Part shown: positions 15,877 through 24,596 of the stretch, one piece after another
How positions within the stretch are numbered: the stretch's first letter is position 1
How the letters are laid out: each line of letters starts with the position of its first letter
NCBI GenBank assembly: GCA_046349435.1
Contig: JAXMCI010000004.1
Location: 62,001-126,000, forward strand
Length of the DNA: 64,000 nucleotides
DNA from: JAXMCI01 sp046349435
Lineage (GTDB): Bacteria; Pseudomonadota; Alphaproteobacteria; Dongiales; Dongiaceae
Direction: 5' to 3'
Notes under the pieces: generated by a model
Databases searched by the model: none
Told to the model about the DNA's origin: nothing
The model's input: the letters and a program-made list of their open reading frames with translations, nothing else
Program-made: the position numbers and the translations under genes

Positions 15877-16836
15877 TCAATCCTCGCAGAATGCCGCGAC
15901 GAGATGGCCGTCGCCACGGTCGGCGAGCGGGGGGTAGTCCGTGCGGCAGCGCGGCGCCGGGCTGTGCGGGCAGCGATGGAGATAGGGGCAGCCGACCGGC
16001 GGCGGCCCGCCGGCGATCGCCGTCTCGGCGCTGCCGGGCGCGCCGCGCGACAGCGTCGGCGCGGCGGCGAGCAGCTCGCGGGTATAGGGATGGCGGGCCT
16101 GGTCGAGGCGCGCGCCCGGCAGCATCTCGACGATCTGGCCGCCCAGCATCACGGCGACCCGGCCGGCGACGAAGTCGACGACGAACAGGTCGTGGCCGAT
16201 GAACACCATCGACAGGCCGAGCTCGTCGCGCAGGTCGAGCAGCAGGTTGAGGATCTGCGCCCGGATCGAGACGTCGAGCGCGCTCACCGCCTCGTCGGCG
16301 ATCAGCACCTCGGGCTCGGCGGCGAGCGCGCGGGCGATGCAGATGCGCTGCCGCTGGCCGCCGGAGAAGTCGCCGGGGTAGCGCGACGCGGCGGTGCGCG
16401 GCAGCCCGACCAGGTCGAGCAGCCGGGCGACCCGGGCGGCCACCGCGCCGCGCGCGGCGAGCCGGTGCACGCGCAGCACCTCGGCGATCGCCTCGCCGGC
16501 GGCGAGCCGCGGGTTGAGCGAGGCGAAGGGATCCTGGAACACGGTCTGGATCCGCCGCCGCCGGCGGCGCAGCGCGCCGGCCGGCAGGCTGGTGAGATCC
16601 TCGCCGGCGAGATGGACGCTGCCCCTGTCGGGCCGCGCCAGCAGGGCAAGGCAGCGCGCCAGCGTCGTCTTGCCCGAGCCGCTCTCGCCGACCACGCCCA
16701 GCACCTCGCCGCGGGCCAGCGCCAGCGAGGCGTCGATCAGCGCCGGCCGCCGCGCCGCGCCGCCGCCGCGGCTCCAGCCCGGCGCCGCGTAGCTCTTCCA
16801 CAGGCCGCGCGCCTCGAGGATCGGCTCAGCCGGCAT
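15877..16836 (-). CDS. ABC importer ATP-binding protein, DppF/OppF type
   Basis: This 319-residue ATPase powers the peptide/opine-type importer encoded just upstream. Walker A is GESGSGKTT (residues about 50-58), the Q-loop region is QTVFQDPFASLNPR, the signature is FSGGQRQR, Walker B ends in VLIADEAVSALD and the H-loop is FIGHDLFVV. The C-terminal oligopeptide-transporter extension contains CPYLHRCPHSPAPRC, a cysteine pattern that in DppD/OppD-family subunits can hold an iron-sulfur cluster. The ATG at 16836 overlaps the preceding ATPase gene by 11 bases. Conserved glutamate after Walker B (DEAVS) is present, so the site should hydrolyse ATP. Confidence 0.92.
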   Translation of the reverse strand: MPAEPILEARGLWKSYAAPGWSRGGGAARRPALIDASLALARGEVLGVVGESGSGKTTLARCLALLARPDRGSVHLAGEDLTSLPAGALRRRRRRIQTVFQDPFASLNPRLAAGEAIAEVLRVHRLAARGAVAARVARLLDLVGLPRTAASRYPGDFSGGQRQRICIARALAAEPEVLIADEAVSALDVSIRAQILNLLLDLRDELGLSMVFIGHDLFVVDFVAGRVAVMLGGQIVEMLPGARLDQARHPYTRELLAAAPTLSRGAPGSAETAIAGGPPPVGCPYLHRCPHSPAPRCRTDYPPLADRGDGHLVAAFCED

Positions 16837-17857
16837 GGGCGGCCCGATGCCCGGTATGGGACGCCGCTGCGGCGGCCAGCGCCGGCCCGACCCGGTGCGC
16901 CTCGCCGAGGCGGATGCAGCGGGCGCGATGGCCGGCCGCGGCCTCGACCAGCGGGATCGCCTGGGTGCGGCAGGCGTCGGCGGCGATCGGGCAGCGCGGC
17001 GCGAAGGCGCAGCCGGGGCCGATCTCGCCCGGCCCCGGCGGCAGGCCGGGGATCGCCGGCAGCCGGCCGGTCCGCCGCGGCCCGGGCAGGCTCTGCAGCA
17101 GGCCGATCGTATAGGGCATGCGCGGGCGGCCCAGCACCGCCTCGGCCGGGCCTTCCTCGACGATCTCGCCGGCATAGAGCACGGCGATGCGGTCGCACAT
17201 CTGCGCCACCACGGCGAGGTCGTGCGAGACGAAGAGCAGGGCCATGGCCCGCTCCCGGCGCAGCCGGTCGACCAGCCGCAATATGCCGGCCTGGACGATG
17301 ACGTCGAGCGCGGTGGTCGGCTCGTCGGCGAGCAGCAGCGACGGGCCGGCCGCCAGCGCCATGGCGATCATGATGCGCTGGCGCATGCCGCCGCTGAACT
17401 CGTGCGGGAAGGCGCGCGCCCGGCGCTCCGGCTCGGCGATGCCGACCAGCCGCAGCAGCTCGACGGCGCGGGCCGATGCGCCGCCCGCGGCGCCGCCATG
17501 CGAGGCGACCACCTGGGCGACCGCGTCGCCGACCCGCAGCACCGGGTTGAGCGACGACATCGGGTCCTGGAAGATCATCGCCACCGTGCCGCCGCGAAAG
17601 CGGGCGCGCTCGCGCTCGGGCAGCGCGGCGAGCTCGACGCCGTCGAGCGCGATGCGGCCGGCGACGGCGGCGCCGCGCGGCATCAGCCCGAGCACGGCGC
17701 GCGCCGTCAGGCTCTTGCCGGAGCCGCTCTCGCCGACCAGCCCGAGCGCCTCGCCGGGCGCGATGCGGAACGAGATGCCGCGCACCACCGGCAGGCTGCC
17801 GCCGCGGAAGGCGACGGCGAGGTCCTCGACCACGAGGCCGGACTCAGCCTGCGCCAT
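16826..17857 (-). CDS. ABC importer ATP-binding protein, DppD/OppD type
   Basis: This 343-residue ATPase is the first of the two nucleotide-binding subunits of the importer. Walker A is GESGSGKSL (residues about 42-50), the Q-loop is MIFQDPMSSLNPV, the signature FSGGMRQR and Walker B LLLADEPTTALD. The C-terminal segment carries CAFAPRCPIAADACR, matching the cysteine-rich oligopeptide-permease tail. It overlaps the upstream permease gene by 14 bases and the next ATPase gene by 11. With DppB, DppC and the SBP_bac_5 solute-binding protein of the same operon it makes a complete transporter. Substrates of this family range from peptides and opines to sugars and nickel, so the cargo is open. Confidence 0.92.
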   Translation of the reverse strand: MAQAESGLVVEDLAVAFRGGSLPVVRGISFRIAPGEALGLVGESGSGKSLTARAVLGLMPRGAAVAGRIALDGVELAALPERERARFRGGTVAMIFQDPMSSLNPVLRVGDAVAQVVASHGGAAGGASARAVELLRLVGIAEPERRARAFPHEFSGGMRQRIMIAMALAAGPSLLLADEPTTALDVIVQAGILRLVDRLRRERAMALLFVSHDLAVVAQMCDRIAVLYAGEIVEEGPAEAVLGRPRMPYTIGLLQSLPGPRRTGRLPAIPGLPPGPGEIGPGCAFAPRCPIAADACRTQAIPLVEAAAGHRARCIRLGEAHRVGPALAAAAASHTGHRAAHAG

Positions 17858-18698
17858 CGAGCCCCCGCACGCGGTCGGCCAGCCCGTCGCCGATCAGGCT
17901 GACGAAGAAGCTGACCGCGATGATGGCGAGGCCGGGAAAGACCACCGTCCAGGGCGCGGTCAGCATGAAGTTGCGCGTCTCGGCGATCATCAGCCCCCAT
18001 TCGGCGGTGGGCGGCTGCACGCCGAGCCCGAAGAAGCTGAGGGTGGCGCCGAGCTGCAGGTCGAGCACGAAGTCGCTCATGGCGAAGACGAAGGCCGGCG
18101 CCAGCACGTTGGGCAGGACGTGGCGCAGCATGATGCGCAGCGGCGCGAAGCCCAGGCTCTCCGCCGCCATGACGTATTCGCGCTGCCGGATGGCCAGCGT
18201 CTCGCCGCGCACGATGCGGGTGTAGAGCACCCAGCTGACGGCGCTGATCGCGATGTAGAGATTGATGAGACCCGGCCCGAGCATGGCGACGATGGCGATC
18301 ACCAGCACCAGGAAGGGAAAGGCGATGACGACGTCGACCACCCGGCCGATCGCCGCGTCGGTCCAGCCGCCGAGATAGCCGGCGGCGAGCCCGACCAGGC
18401 TGCCGACGACGAGCGGGATGGCGACGCCGACGAAGCCGATCTGCAGGTCGATGCGGGCCGCCCAGATGACGCGGGACAGCAGGTCGCGCCCGAGATGGTC
18501 GGTGCCGAACCAGTGCGCCGCCGAGGGCGGCTGCAAGGTCGCGGTCAGGTCGAGCTCCACCGGGTCGTAGGGGGCGAGCAGCGGCGCCGCCAGCGCCGCC
18601 AGCACGAACAGCGCCAGCCCGGCGACGCCGACGGCGAGCGACCACGAGCCGAGCAGCGGCCGCGCCCGCGGCGGCCGGCGCAAGGCGAGCGCCGTCAC
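17844..18698 (-). CDS. ABC importer permease, DppC type
   Basis: This 284-residue inner-membrane permease has the DppC/OppC_N start followed by six predicted transmembrane helices (for example LAVGVAGLALFVLAALAAPL and IGRVVDVVIAFPFLVLVIAI). The cytoplasmic EAA loop that contacts the ATPase reads EYVMAAESLGFAPLRIMLRH. Upstream, PSAAHWFGTDHLGRDLLSRV is the classic family motif. The start is a GTG at 18698 with only a weak ribosome-binding site. It is separated from the DppB gene by 154 bases holding a palindromic repeat element, the largest gap inside the operon, so its expression may differ from that of DppB. Confidence 0.92.
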   Translation of the reverse strand: MTALALRRPPRARPLLGSWSLAVGVAGLALFVLAALAAPLLAPYDPVELDLTATLQPPSAAHWFGTDHLGRDLLSRVIWAARIDLQIGFVGVAIPLVVGSLVGLAAGYLGGWTDAAIGRVVDVVIAFPFLVLVIAIVAMLGPGLINLYIAISAVSWVLYTRIVRGETLAIRQREYVMAAESLGFAPLRIMLRHVLPNVLAPAFVFAMSDFVLDLQLGATLSFFGLGVQPPTAEWGLMIAETRNFMLTAPWTVVFPGLAIIAVSFFVSLIGDGLADRVRGLDGAG

Positions 18699-18710
18699 CT
18701 TGAGCCCCTG

Positions 18711-18825
18711 GCCCGCGACAGCGGGAGAGGGAGGGGCCCGTCGCGCAGCGACGGGAGGGTGAGGGCAGAGCGGGCTGCACGACTCTCACCCCGACCCTCT
18801 CCCACTTCGTGGGCGAGGGGGCGCT
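18711..18825. repeat. intercistronic palindromic repeat element with two hairpins
   Basis: The gap between the two permease genes contains CCCGTCGC-GCA-GCGACGGG (perfect 8-base stem) near 18738-18756 and CCCTCTCCCAC-TTC-GTGGGCGAGGG at 18795-18819 (11-base stem, one mismatch). The second hairpin matches the one at 58341-58365 ahead of glgB in length and design. It is probably a mobile or mRNA-processing repeat of the alphaproteobacterial intergenic type. There is no T-run, so it is not a typical terminator. Confidence 0.6.
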
Positions 18826-18852
18826 GGGGCGCCGCCGGTGCGCCAGCCGCCG

Positions 18853-19788
18853 TCATCGCAGCGTCACCCGCGGATCGAGCAGGCTGTAGAGCAGGTCGGC
18901 GGCGAGGTTGGCCAGCACCACCAGGACGGCGAAGAGCAGCGTGGCGAGCTGGATGATGGCGTAGTCGCGGGTCGCGATCGAGCCGACCAGCAGCGAGCCG
19001 ACGCCCGGCACCGAGAAGATCTGCTCGGCCACCACCGTGCCGCCGATGAGGTACCCGACATTGATGCTGAGCACCGTCACCACCGGGCGGAAGCTGTTGC
19101 GCAGCAGGTAGCTGCCGACCAGGTGGCGGCGCGACAGCCCCATGGCGCGGCCGGTGGTGACGTAGTCGGACGCGATCACCTCGATCAGGCTGCTGCGCAG
19201 GGTGCGCACCAGGATCGGCGCCAGCGCGAAGGCGATGGTCAGCGCCGGCAGCGTCAGGTGGGCCAGCGTGTCGAGCCCGCCGCGCCCGCCGCCGCTGATC
19301 GGCAGCAGCCGCAGCTTCGCGCCGAGCAGCAGCGCCAGCACGATGCCGAGCCAGAAGGGCGGGATGCCGAGCGAGGCGGTGAAGGCGAGCCGCACCGCGG
19401 CGTCCGCCGCGCCGCCGCGCCGCGTCGCCGCCAGCACCGCGAAGGGCACGGCGACGACGAAGGAGAGCAGCATGGCGTAGCCCATCAGCGCCAGCGTCGT
19501 CGGCAGCCGCTTGACGGTGAGGCCCCAGACCTCGGCCTGGTAGAAGAAGCTGATGCCGAAATCGCCGCGCAGCGCCCGGCCGAGATAATGGAGATATTGC
19601 TGCCACAGCGGCAGGTCGAGGCCGAGCTCGGCGCGCACGCGGGCGACCAGTGCCGGCGTGGCGCGGCTGCCCAGCACCGAGATGGCGGGATCGCCGGGGA
19701 TCAGCCGCACCAGCAGGAACACGATCAGGCTGATGCCGATCAGCACCGGCAGGATCTGCAGCAGCCGTCCCGCGACGTAGCGGATCAT
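18853..19788 (-). CDS. ABC importer permease, DppB type
   Basis: This 311-residue membrane protein is the DppB partner of the importer. The N-terminus MIRYVAGRLLQILPVLIGIS with a long first helix is diagnostic, followed by LVRLIPGDPA in the periplasmic loop and five further helices. The EAA loop reads DYVTTGRAMGLSRRHLVGSY, and the C-terminus ends DLLYSLLDPRVTLR as usual. Its ATG (19788) overlaps the stop of the preceding SDR gene by 4 bases (ATGA), so the metabolic genes and the importer are translated as one unit. Length is normal. Confidence 0.93.
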   Translation of the reverse strand: MIRYVAGRLLQILPVLIGISLIVFLLVRLIPGDPAISVLGSRATPALVARVRAELGLDLPLWQQYLHYLGRALRGDFGISFFYQAEVWGLTVKRLPTTLALMGYAMLLSFVVAVPFAVLAATRRGGAADAAVRLAFTASLGIPPFWLGIVLALLLGAKLRLLPISGGGRGGLDTLAHLTLPALTIAFALAPILVRTLRSSLIEVIASDYVTTGRAMGLSRRHLVGSYLLRNSFRPVVTVLSINVGYLIGGTVVAEQIFSVPGVGSLLVGSIATRDYAIIQLATLLFAVLVVLANLAADLLYSLLDPRVTLR

Positions 19789-20603
19789 GCCGCGCCGACG
19801 CCGCCGTCGATGGTCAGCGCCGAGCCGGTGACGAAGCGCGCCTCGTCGGCGGCGAGGTAGGCGATCGCCGCGGCCACGTCCTCGGGCCGGCCGATATACT
19901 GGACCGGCGGCCGCGCATTGGCGGCCCGCCAGGCGGCCTCGCGGTCGGGCTGCAGGGCGAAGCGCCGCTCCAGCATCGGGGTGTGCACGATGCCGGGGCA
20001 GACGCAGTTGACCCGCAGGCCCTCGGCGGCGTGGTCGAGCGCCATCGAGCGGGTGAGCGAGACGACGCCCGCCTTCGAGGCGCAGTAGGCGGCGAGCCGG
20101 GCGCTCGAGACGAGGCCCATCAGCGAGGCGTTGTTGACGATCGCCGTCATGCCGCGCTCGCGCGCCCGGGCGAGCAGCGGCGGCAGCAGCGCGCGCGAGC
20201 AGAGATAGACGCCGCGCAGGTTGACCGCCATCACCTCGTCCCAGATGGCGGGCTCGGTCTCCGCCACCGAGCCCAGGATCTCGATGCCGGCATTGTTGAC
20301 CAGCACGTCGAGGCCGCCGCCGAAGCGCGCCGCGACGGCGGCGGCGAGCGCCGCGACCGAGCCGGCGTCCCGCACGTCGACCGCCTCGGCCGCCGCCGCG
20401 CCGCCGGCCAGGCGCGCGGTCTCGCGGGCGCCGTCGAGGTCGCGGTCGGCGGCGATCACCCGGCCGCCCTCGGCGGCGAGCCGCAGCGCGACGGCGCGGC
20501 CGATGCCGTTCGCCGCGCCGGTGACGAGACAGTCCCGGCCGGCGAAGCGCCGCGCCGCGGGATCGCCGGAGCCGACCGCCGGCAGGCCGGGCGGCGCGCT
20601 CAT
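19785..20603 (-). CDS. short-chain dehydrogenase/reductase (classical SDR)
   Basis: This 272-residue NAD(P)-dependent oxidoreductase has the Rossmann motif TGAANGIGRAV, the structural NNAG motif, and the catalytic set Ser (NNASLMG), Tyr and Lys (YCASK). The cofactor loop ends in an acidic residue (AADRD), which favours NAD over NADP. The PG motif (VCPGIVHTPM) and C-terminal GSALTIDGGVGAA are typical. It overlaps the upstream SDR gene and the downstream permease gene by 4 bases each. It should oxidise a secondary alcohol or reduce a ketone in the breakdown of the imported compound; the substrate cannot be inferred further. Confidence 0.9.
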   Translation of the reverse strand: MSAPPGLPAVGSGDPAARRFAGRDCLVTGAANGIGRAVALRLAAEGGRVIAADRDLDGARETARLAGGAAAAEAVDVRDAGSVAALAAAVAARFGGGLDVLVNNAGIEILGSVAETEPAIWDEVMAVNLRGVYLCSRALLPPLLARARERGMTAIVNNASLMGLVSSARLAAYCASKAGVVSLTRSMALDHAAEGLRVNCVCPGIVHTPMLERRFALQPDREAAWRAANARPPVQYIGRPEDVAAAIAYLAADEARFVTGSALTIDGGVGAA

Positions 20604-21427
20604 TTCAGCAGCGCGCCGAGATCGACCGGCAGGGCCACGCCGGTGATGTAGCGCGCCTCGTCGGAGGCGAGGAACAGCACCGCGTTGGCGACGTCGACCG
20701 GCTCCAGCCAAGGCACCGGCAGCGTGTTCCACTTGAGATAGTAGTCCTTGGCCTCCGCCTCGGTGGTGCCGGGATGGCCGCCCAGCCGGTCGAGATAGGC
20801 CTGGTTCATCACCATGTCGGTGCGCACCACCGTCGGGTCGACCGAGTTGACCCGGACCATCGAGGGCGCCAGCTCCAGCGCGAAGGCGCGGGTCAGGCCG
20901 AGCACGCCGTGCTTGGCGGCGGTGTAGTGGGCGAACATGCGATTGGCGCGGTGGCTCAGCACCGAGCCGATGAACACCATGGCGCCGCCCTTCTGCCGGA
21001 TCATCGCCGGCGCCACCGCCTTGGCCGCCCGCCAGACGCCGCCGAGATTGACGTCGAGCATGCGCTGCCATTGCGCCTCCTCGAGCTCCCAGGCGGCACC
21101 CCAGGAATCGATGCCGGCGGCGGCGACCAGGATGTCGATGCCGCCCCATTCCTCGAGCACGCCGGCCACCGCGCGGTCGAGGCTGGCCTGGTCGGAGACG
21201 TCGGCCGTCGCGGCGAGGGCGCGGCGGCCGAGCGCGGCCACAGCCTCGCGCGTCTCGCCGAGCTGGCCGGCGCGCGCCCCGGGATAGGGCACGGTCGGCA
21301 CGTCGCGGCCGATGTCGAGCAGCGCCACGTCGGCGCCCTCCTCGGCGAGCCGCAGCGCGGTGGCGCGGCCGATGCCGCGCGCCGCGCCGGTGACCAGCGC
21401 CCGCTTGCCGGCGACGCGGCCGCTCAC
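20600..21427 (-). CDS. SDR with mycofactocin-dependent oxidoreductase signature
   Basis: This 275-residue SDR has TGAARGIGRATA, a catalytic Ser (IGSVLSHRAN) and YTAAK. Two features match the mycofactocin-coupled SDR family (TIGR03971) as I know it: an insertion after the second strand reading DVPTVPYPGARAGQLGETRE, and a C-terminus VPWLEPVDVANAVLFLASDE followed by ARYITGVALPVDLGALLK. These enzymes hold NAD tightly and pass electrons to the peptide-derived cofactor mycofactocin. No mycofactocin biosynthesis genes occur in the window, so the dependence is inferred. The GTG start (21427) overlaps the NTF2-like gene by 4 bases. Confidence 0.85.
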   Translation of the reverse strand: MSGRVAGKRALVTGAARGIGRATALRLAEEGADVALLDIGRDVPTVPYPGARAGQLGETREAVAALGRRALAATADVSDQASLDRAVAGVLEEWGGIDILVAAAGIDSWGAAWELEEAQWQRMLDVNLGGVWRAAKAVAPAMIRQKGGAMVFIGSVLSHRANRMFAHYTAAKHGVLGLTRAFALELAPSMVRVNSVDPTVVRTDMVMNQAYLDRLGGHPGTTEAEAKDYYLKWNTLPVPWLEPVDVANAVLFLASDEARYITGVALPVDLGALLK

Positions 21428-21828
21428 TTGCGCGGTCCCGGCTCGCGCTGCGGCAGCGGACGCAGGCCGTAGGGCTCGACCACCTCGGAGGTATGCTTGT
21501 GGTAGATCTTGCCCTCGTCGTTGACCCAGTAGACGTCGACGCCGAACTCCGAATAGCGCTTGCCGTCCGACTTCTTGATGTAGCTGGCGACCGTCTCGCT
21601 GACGATGACGTCGCCGGTGGCGGCGCGGAAGGTGCGGGTGATCTCGTATTCCTCGAGCGAGCCGAACCACTCGGCCGGGTGGGCGTGCACGTCGGCCGGC
21701 GACATCACCCGGCTGCCGAAGATGGTGGTGGCGTCGTCGGTGTAGAGCGCCGAGACGCCCGCGGCGTCGTAGGCGCGGTAGAGCCGCTCGACGTTCTTGA
21801 CCCAGGCGGCGGGGTCCTTGACGGCCAT
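21424..21828 (-). CDS. NTF2-like (SnoaL/nuclear transport factor 2 fold) small protein
   Basis: This 134-residue protein has the cone-shaped NTF2 fold pattern: N-terminal helices (WVKNVERLYRAYDAAGVSALY), then DDATTIFGSRVMSPADVHAHPAEWF and a series of beta strands ending in EGKIYHKHTSEVVEP. Members serve as hydratases, isomerases, or accessory proteins binding small hydrophobic ligands. The start at 21828 has AGGAGGA about 8 bases upstream, a strong site for this operon. It follows the solute-binding protein gene after 114 bases containing a hairpin, and overlaps the mycofactocin-type SDR gene by 4 bases, so it may be re-initiated independently. Catalytic residues cannot be assigned. Confidence 0.75.
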   Translation of the reverse strand: MAVKDPAAWVKNVERLYRAYDAAGVSALYTDDATTIFGSRVMSPADVHAHPAEWFGSLEEYEITRTFRAATGDVIVSETVASYIKKSDGKRYSEFGVDVYWVNDEGKIYHKHTSEVVEPYGLRPLPQREPGPRK

Positions 21829-21892
21829 GCTGTATCCTCCTGAAGAAGAGCGCGTGCGCCTCGTCCGGCGAGCTCGGGACGAGGCGTCCGGG

Positions 21893-21928
21893 GGGCCCTC
21901 ATGCTGAGCCTGTCGAGCATGAGGGCCC
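21893..21928. repeat. perfect 13-bp inverted repeat, REP-like
   Basis: The arms GGGCCCTCATGCT and AGCATGAGGGCCC flank a 10-base loop (GAGCCTGTCG). The element lies between the solute-binding protein gene and the NTF2-like gene. It shares its core with the repeats near 7660 and 52533. A stem of this strength at the 3' end of a binding-protein message often protects it from decay and raises its level over downstream genes; that role is inferred. Confidence 0.75.
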
Positions 21929-21942
21929 GGACTCGATGCCGG

Positions 21943-23517
21943 CTACGGCTTCAGCCAGGCATCCTCGAGGTTGTACTTGCCCTGCGAGTTCGGCACGAAG
22001 CCCTGCAGCGCCGGGATCGCCGCGAAGATGCGGTCCTCCTCGACGGCGTAGATGAACGGGCAGTCGCGGTTGACCAGCTTCTGCAGCTGGGAATAGAGCG
22101 CCTGACGCTTGGCGCCGTCGAGCTCCTTGCGGGCGTCGAGCACCAGCTTGCGCGCCTCGTCGTTGCGATAGCTGCTGTGCAGCCCGTTCTGCGGCTCGTA
22201 GTCGAGCGCCACGCCCATCAGCTCGTCCGGGTCCGGCGTGTCGTTGGTCCAGCCGGAGATCCGCATGGTGAAGCGCTCGGTGTTGTAGAGGTCCTGGGCG
22301 GTGGTCGCCTCGACCTGCTCCAGCTTCATGTCGACGCCGATCTTGGCCAGCGAGGCCGCCCAGATCTGCGCGATCGAGAGCCGCGTCGCGTCGCCGCTCG
22401 GCACGGTCGCGCTGAAGCCGAAGCCCGAGGGCACCGTGCTCTTGGCCAGCAGCTCCTTGGCCTTGCCGAGGTCGTAGCCGATCGGGCCGGTATCGGCGTC
22501 GTAGTAGAGCGTCGAGCTTGGCAGGATCGACTTGGCCGGCTTGGCGCGTCCGAAATAGACCGTCTTGGCGATGGCCTCGCGATCGAGCGCCCAGGCGAGC
22601 GCGCAGCGCACCGGCGCCTCGTCGAGCGGCTTCACCTTCTCGTTGATGGTGATGAAGCCGACCGCCGTCCCGGACACGGTGAAGATCTGGTTGCCGCCGC
22701 CCTCGATCTGCTGCACCTGGCTGGCCGGCACGTCGGTGATCAGCCCGACGTCGCCGGATCCCAGCTGGATGGTGCGGGCGTTGTCGTCGCCGACGACGCG
22801 GAACACCACGCCGTCGAGATGGGGCTTGCCCTGCTGCCAGTAGTGCGGGTTGCGCTCCAGCACCACCTGGCTGCCCTTGTCCCACTGCTTCAGGGCGAAG
22901 GCGCCGGTGCCGACCGGGTGCTCGCCCGCCTGGTCGCCGGCCTTCTCGAAGGCGGCCTTGGAGTAGATGCTGGCGGCGAAGGTCGAGAGCGCCGGCAGCA
23001 GCGGCGCGAAGGGCTCGCTCATCTCCAGCTTCACCGTCTGGTCGTCGACCTTGGTGACCGCCTTGACCGGCGAGAACAGGAAGCCCCAGGAGCCCTTCTG
23101 GTCGATCGCCCGGGTCAGCGAGAAGACGACGTCGTCGGCGGTGAGCGGCGTGCCGTCCGAGAACTTCACGCCGGGACGCAGCTTGAAGGTCGCCGACAGC
23201 CCGTCCGGCGCGACCGTCCAGGAGGTCGCCAGCTCGGGGTCGACGCCCTTCCCGTCGGCCGACAGCCGGACCAGCCGCTCGAAGACGGTGAGCTCGGTGA
23301 AGATCGAGCGGTCGTCCTGGGTGTTGTAGGGGTCGAAGGTGAAGATGTCGGCCGGCCGCGCGATCACCAGCGTGCCGCCCTTGGCCGGCTCGTCGGCGAG
23401 CGCCGGCCCGGTCAGCGCCGGGACCGCCAGTGCCGGAAGGGCCAAGGCGGCCAGCGCCGCGGCGGCTCCGAGCAGGAATCGTCGCAGGGTGCGGGGTGCT
23501 CCGTCAGCGTCTCTCAT
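21943..23517 (-). CDS. ABC importer periplasmic solute-binding protein (SBP_bac_5)
   Basis: This 524-residue protein is the ligand receptor of the DppBCDF-type importer. An N-terminal signal peptide (RRFLLGAAAALAALALPALA, cleavage probably after ALA-DEPAK) directs it to the periplasm; there is no lipobox cysteine. Family landmarks are GVKFSDGTPLTADDVVFSL, NPHYWQQGKPHLDGVVFRVV and the C-terminal RDCPFIYAVEEDRIFA. AGGAGAGGACG lies just before the ATG, and the gene overlaps the Gfo/Idh gene by 4 bases. The specificity pocket cannot be read reliably, so peptide, opine, glycoside and other ligands all remain possible. Confidence 0.92.
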   Translation of the reverse strand: MRDADGAPRTLRRFLLGAAAALAALALPALAVPALTGPALADEPAKGGTLVIARPADIFTFDPYNTQDDRSIFTELTVFERLVRLSADGKGVDPELATSWTVAPDGLSATFKLRPGVKFSDGTPLTADDVVFSLTRAIDQKGSWGFLFSPVKAVTKVDDQTVKLEMSEPFAPLLPALSTFAASIYSKAAFEKAGDQAGEHPVGTGAFALKQWDKGSQVVLERNPHYWQQGKPHLDGVVFRVVGDDNARTIQLGSGDVGLITDVPASQVQQIEGGGNQIFTVSGTAVGFITINEKVKPLDEAPVRCALAWALDREAIAKTVYFGRAKPAKSILPSSTLYYDADTGPIGYDLGKAKELLAKSTVPSGFGFSATVPSGDATRLSIAQIWAASLAKIGVDMKLEQVEATTAQDLYNTERFTMRISGWTNDTPDPDELMGVALDYEPQNGLHSSYRNDEARKLVLDARKELDGAKRQALYSQLQKLVNRDCPFIYAVEEDRIFAAIPALQGFVPNSQGKYNLEDAWLKP

Positions 23518-24596
23518 CGTCCTCTCCTGTTGCCTGCAGTGCCTCGGTCGAGCGCGGCATAGTTTACCCGGGCGCCAGCCGCCGCGCCGGCCAGCGCCGC
23601 CTCCATCACCTCCTGGGCCCGCGTGCCGTCGGCCAGCGTCGGCAGCGTGCCGGCATGGGCCGGATCGCGGCCCAGGGTCAGCGCCACGAGGTCGGCCATG
23701 TGCCGCCGCGTCGCGTCGTTGCGCGGGTCGAGCAGCGGCGCCACCGCCGCCTCGACAAGGGCGTCGGCGACCGGCCTGCCGATGCGGTAGGATTGACCCC
23801 CCGGCAGCCGGTGGTCGACGCGCAGCTCGGCGACCGCCTCGGAGCCGTGCAGCCGGATGCGGATGCCGGGGAAGCCGCCCTCCAGCACCCAGCTCGCCAC
23901 CAGCAGGCCCGCGGTCGGGCCGGCGAACTGCATCTGCAGCGTGGCGATGTCGTCGAGCCGCGCGCCGGGCAGCACGCGGGTCAGCGTGCTCGAGACCCGC
24001 TCGACCGGGCCGATCAGCCAGAGCGCCAGGTCGACCACGTGGGAGCCATACTCGAACAGTGCGCCGGCCTTGGCGTGCGCCGGGTCGCCCTTCCAGTTGA
24101 GGGGCTTGCCGCCTTGCGGATGGAACTGCGGATTGTGCTCGGCCAGCTCGATCAGCCAGGGCGTGCCGAACCGGCCGGCGACGAGATCGCGCTTCAACGC
24201 CTGGATCGCCGGGTTGTAGCGGAAGGAGTAGCCGACCGTGGCCGGCCGCGGCGCACCCGCGGCGGCGCGGGCAAGCGCCGCGGCGGTCGCCGCGTCGTTG
24301 GCCAGCGGCTTCTCGCAGAACAGCGCCGCGCCGTGTGCGAGCGCCGCCTCGACCAGCGCGGGATGGGCGCTGTCCGGGCTGCCGATCACCACCAGGTCGA
24401 GCGGCCCGTCGGCCGCGATCGCCGCCTCGAGCGAGGTGTGCGGTGCGGCGCCCGGCGCCGCGGCCCTGGCCGCCGCCGCGGCCGCGCGATCGGGATCGAT
24501 CAGCGCCGCGATCTCGACCTGGAAGGGCGGCCAGCGCCGGATCAGCGCGCTGCGCGCCCAGAAGCCGGTGCCGGCGACGGCGGCGCGCAGCGTCAT
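23514..24596 (-). CDS. Gfo/Idh/MocA family NAD(P)-dependent oxidoreductase
   Basis: This 360-residue dehydrogenase has an N-terminal Rossmann domain (GTGFWARSALIRR), the family motif CEKPLANDAATAAAL with the catalytic-region lysine, and a C-terminal alpha/beta sheet domain including GALFEYGSHVVDLALWLIGP. Members act on sugars, inositols and related polyols or their derivatives. It overlaps the IclR gene by 4 bases upstream and the binding-protein gene by 4 bases downstream. Its presence hints that the imported compound contains or resembles a sugar or cyclitol, which is only a suggestion from family habit. Confidence 0.88.
   Translation of the reverse strand: MTLRAAVAGTGFWARSALIRRWPPFQVEIAALIDPDRAAAAAARAAAPGAAPHTSLEAAIAADGPLDLVVIGSPDSAHPALVEAALAHGAALFCEKPLANDAATAAALARAAAGAPRPATVGYSFRYNPAIQALKRDLVAGRFGTPWLIELAEHNPQFHPQGGKPLNWKGDPAHAKAGALFEYGSHVVDLALWLIGPVERVSSTLTRVLPGARLDDIATLQMQFAGPTAGLLVASWVLEGGFPGIRIRLHGSEAVAELRVDHRLPGGQSYRIGRPVADALVEAAVAPLLDPRNDATRRHMADLVALTLGRDPAHAGTLPTLADGTRAQEVMEAALAGAAAGARVNYAALDRGTAGNRRGR

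Noticed and set aside
18711..18825. Rho-independent terminator between the two permease genes
   Set aside because: Strong stems but no T-run, and the genes on both sides belong to one transporter.
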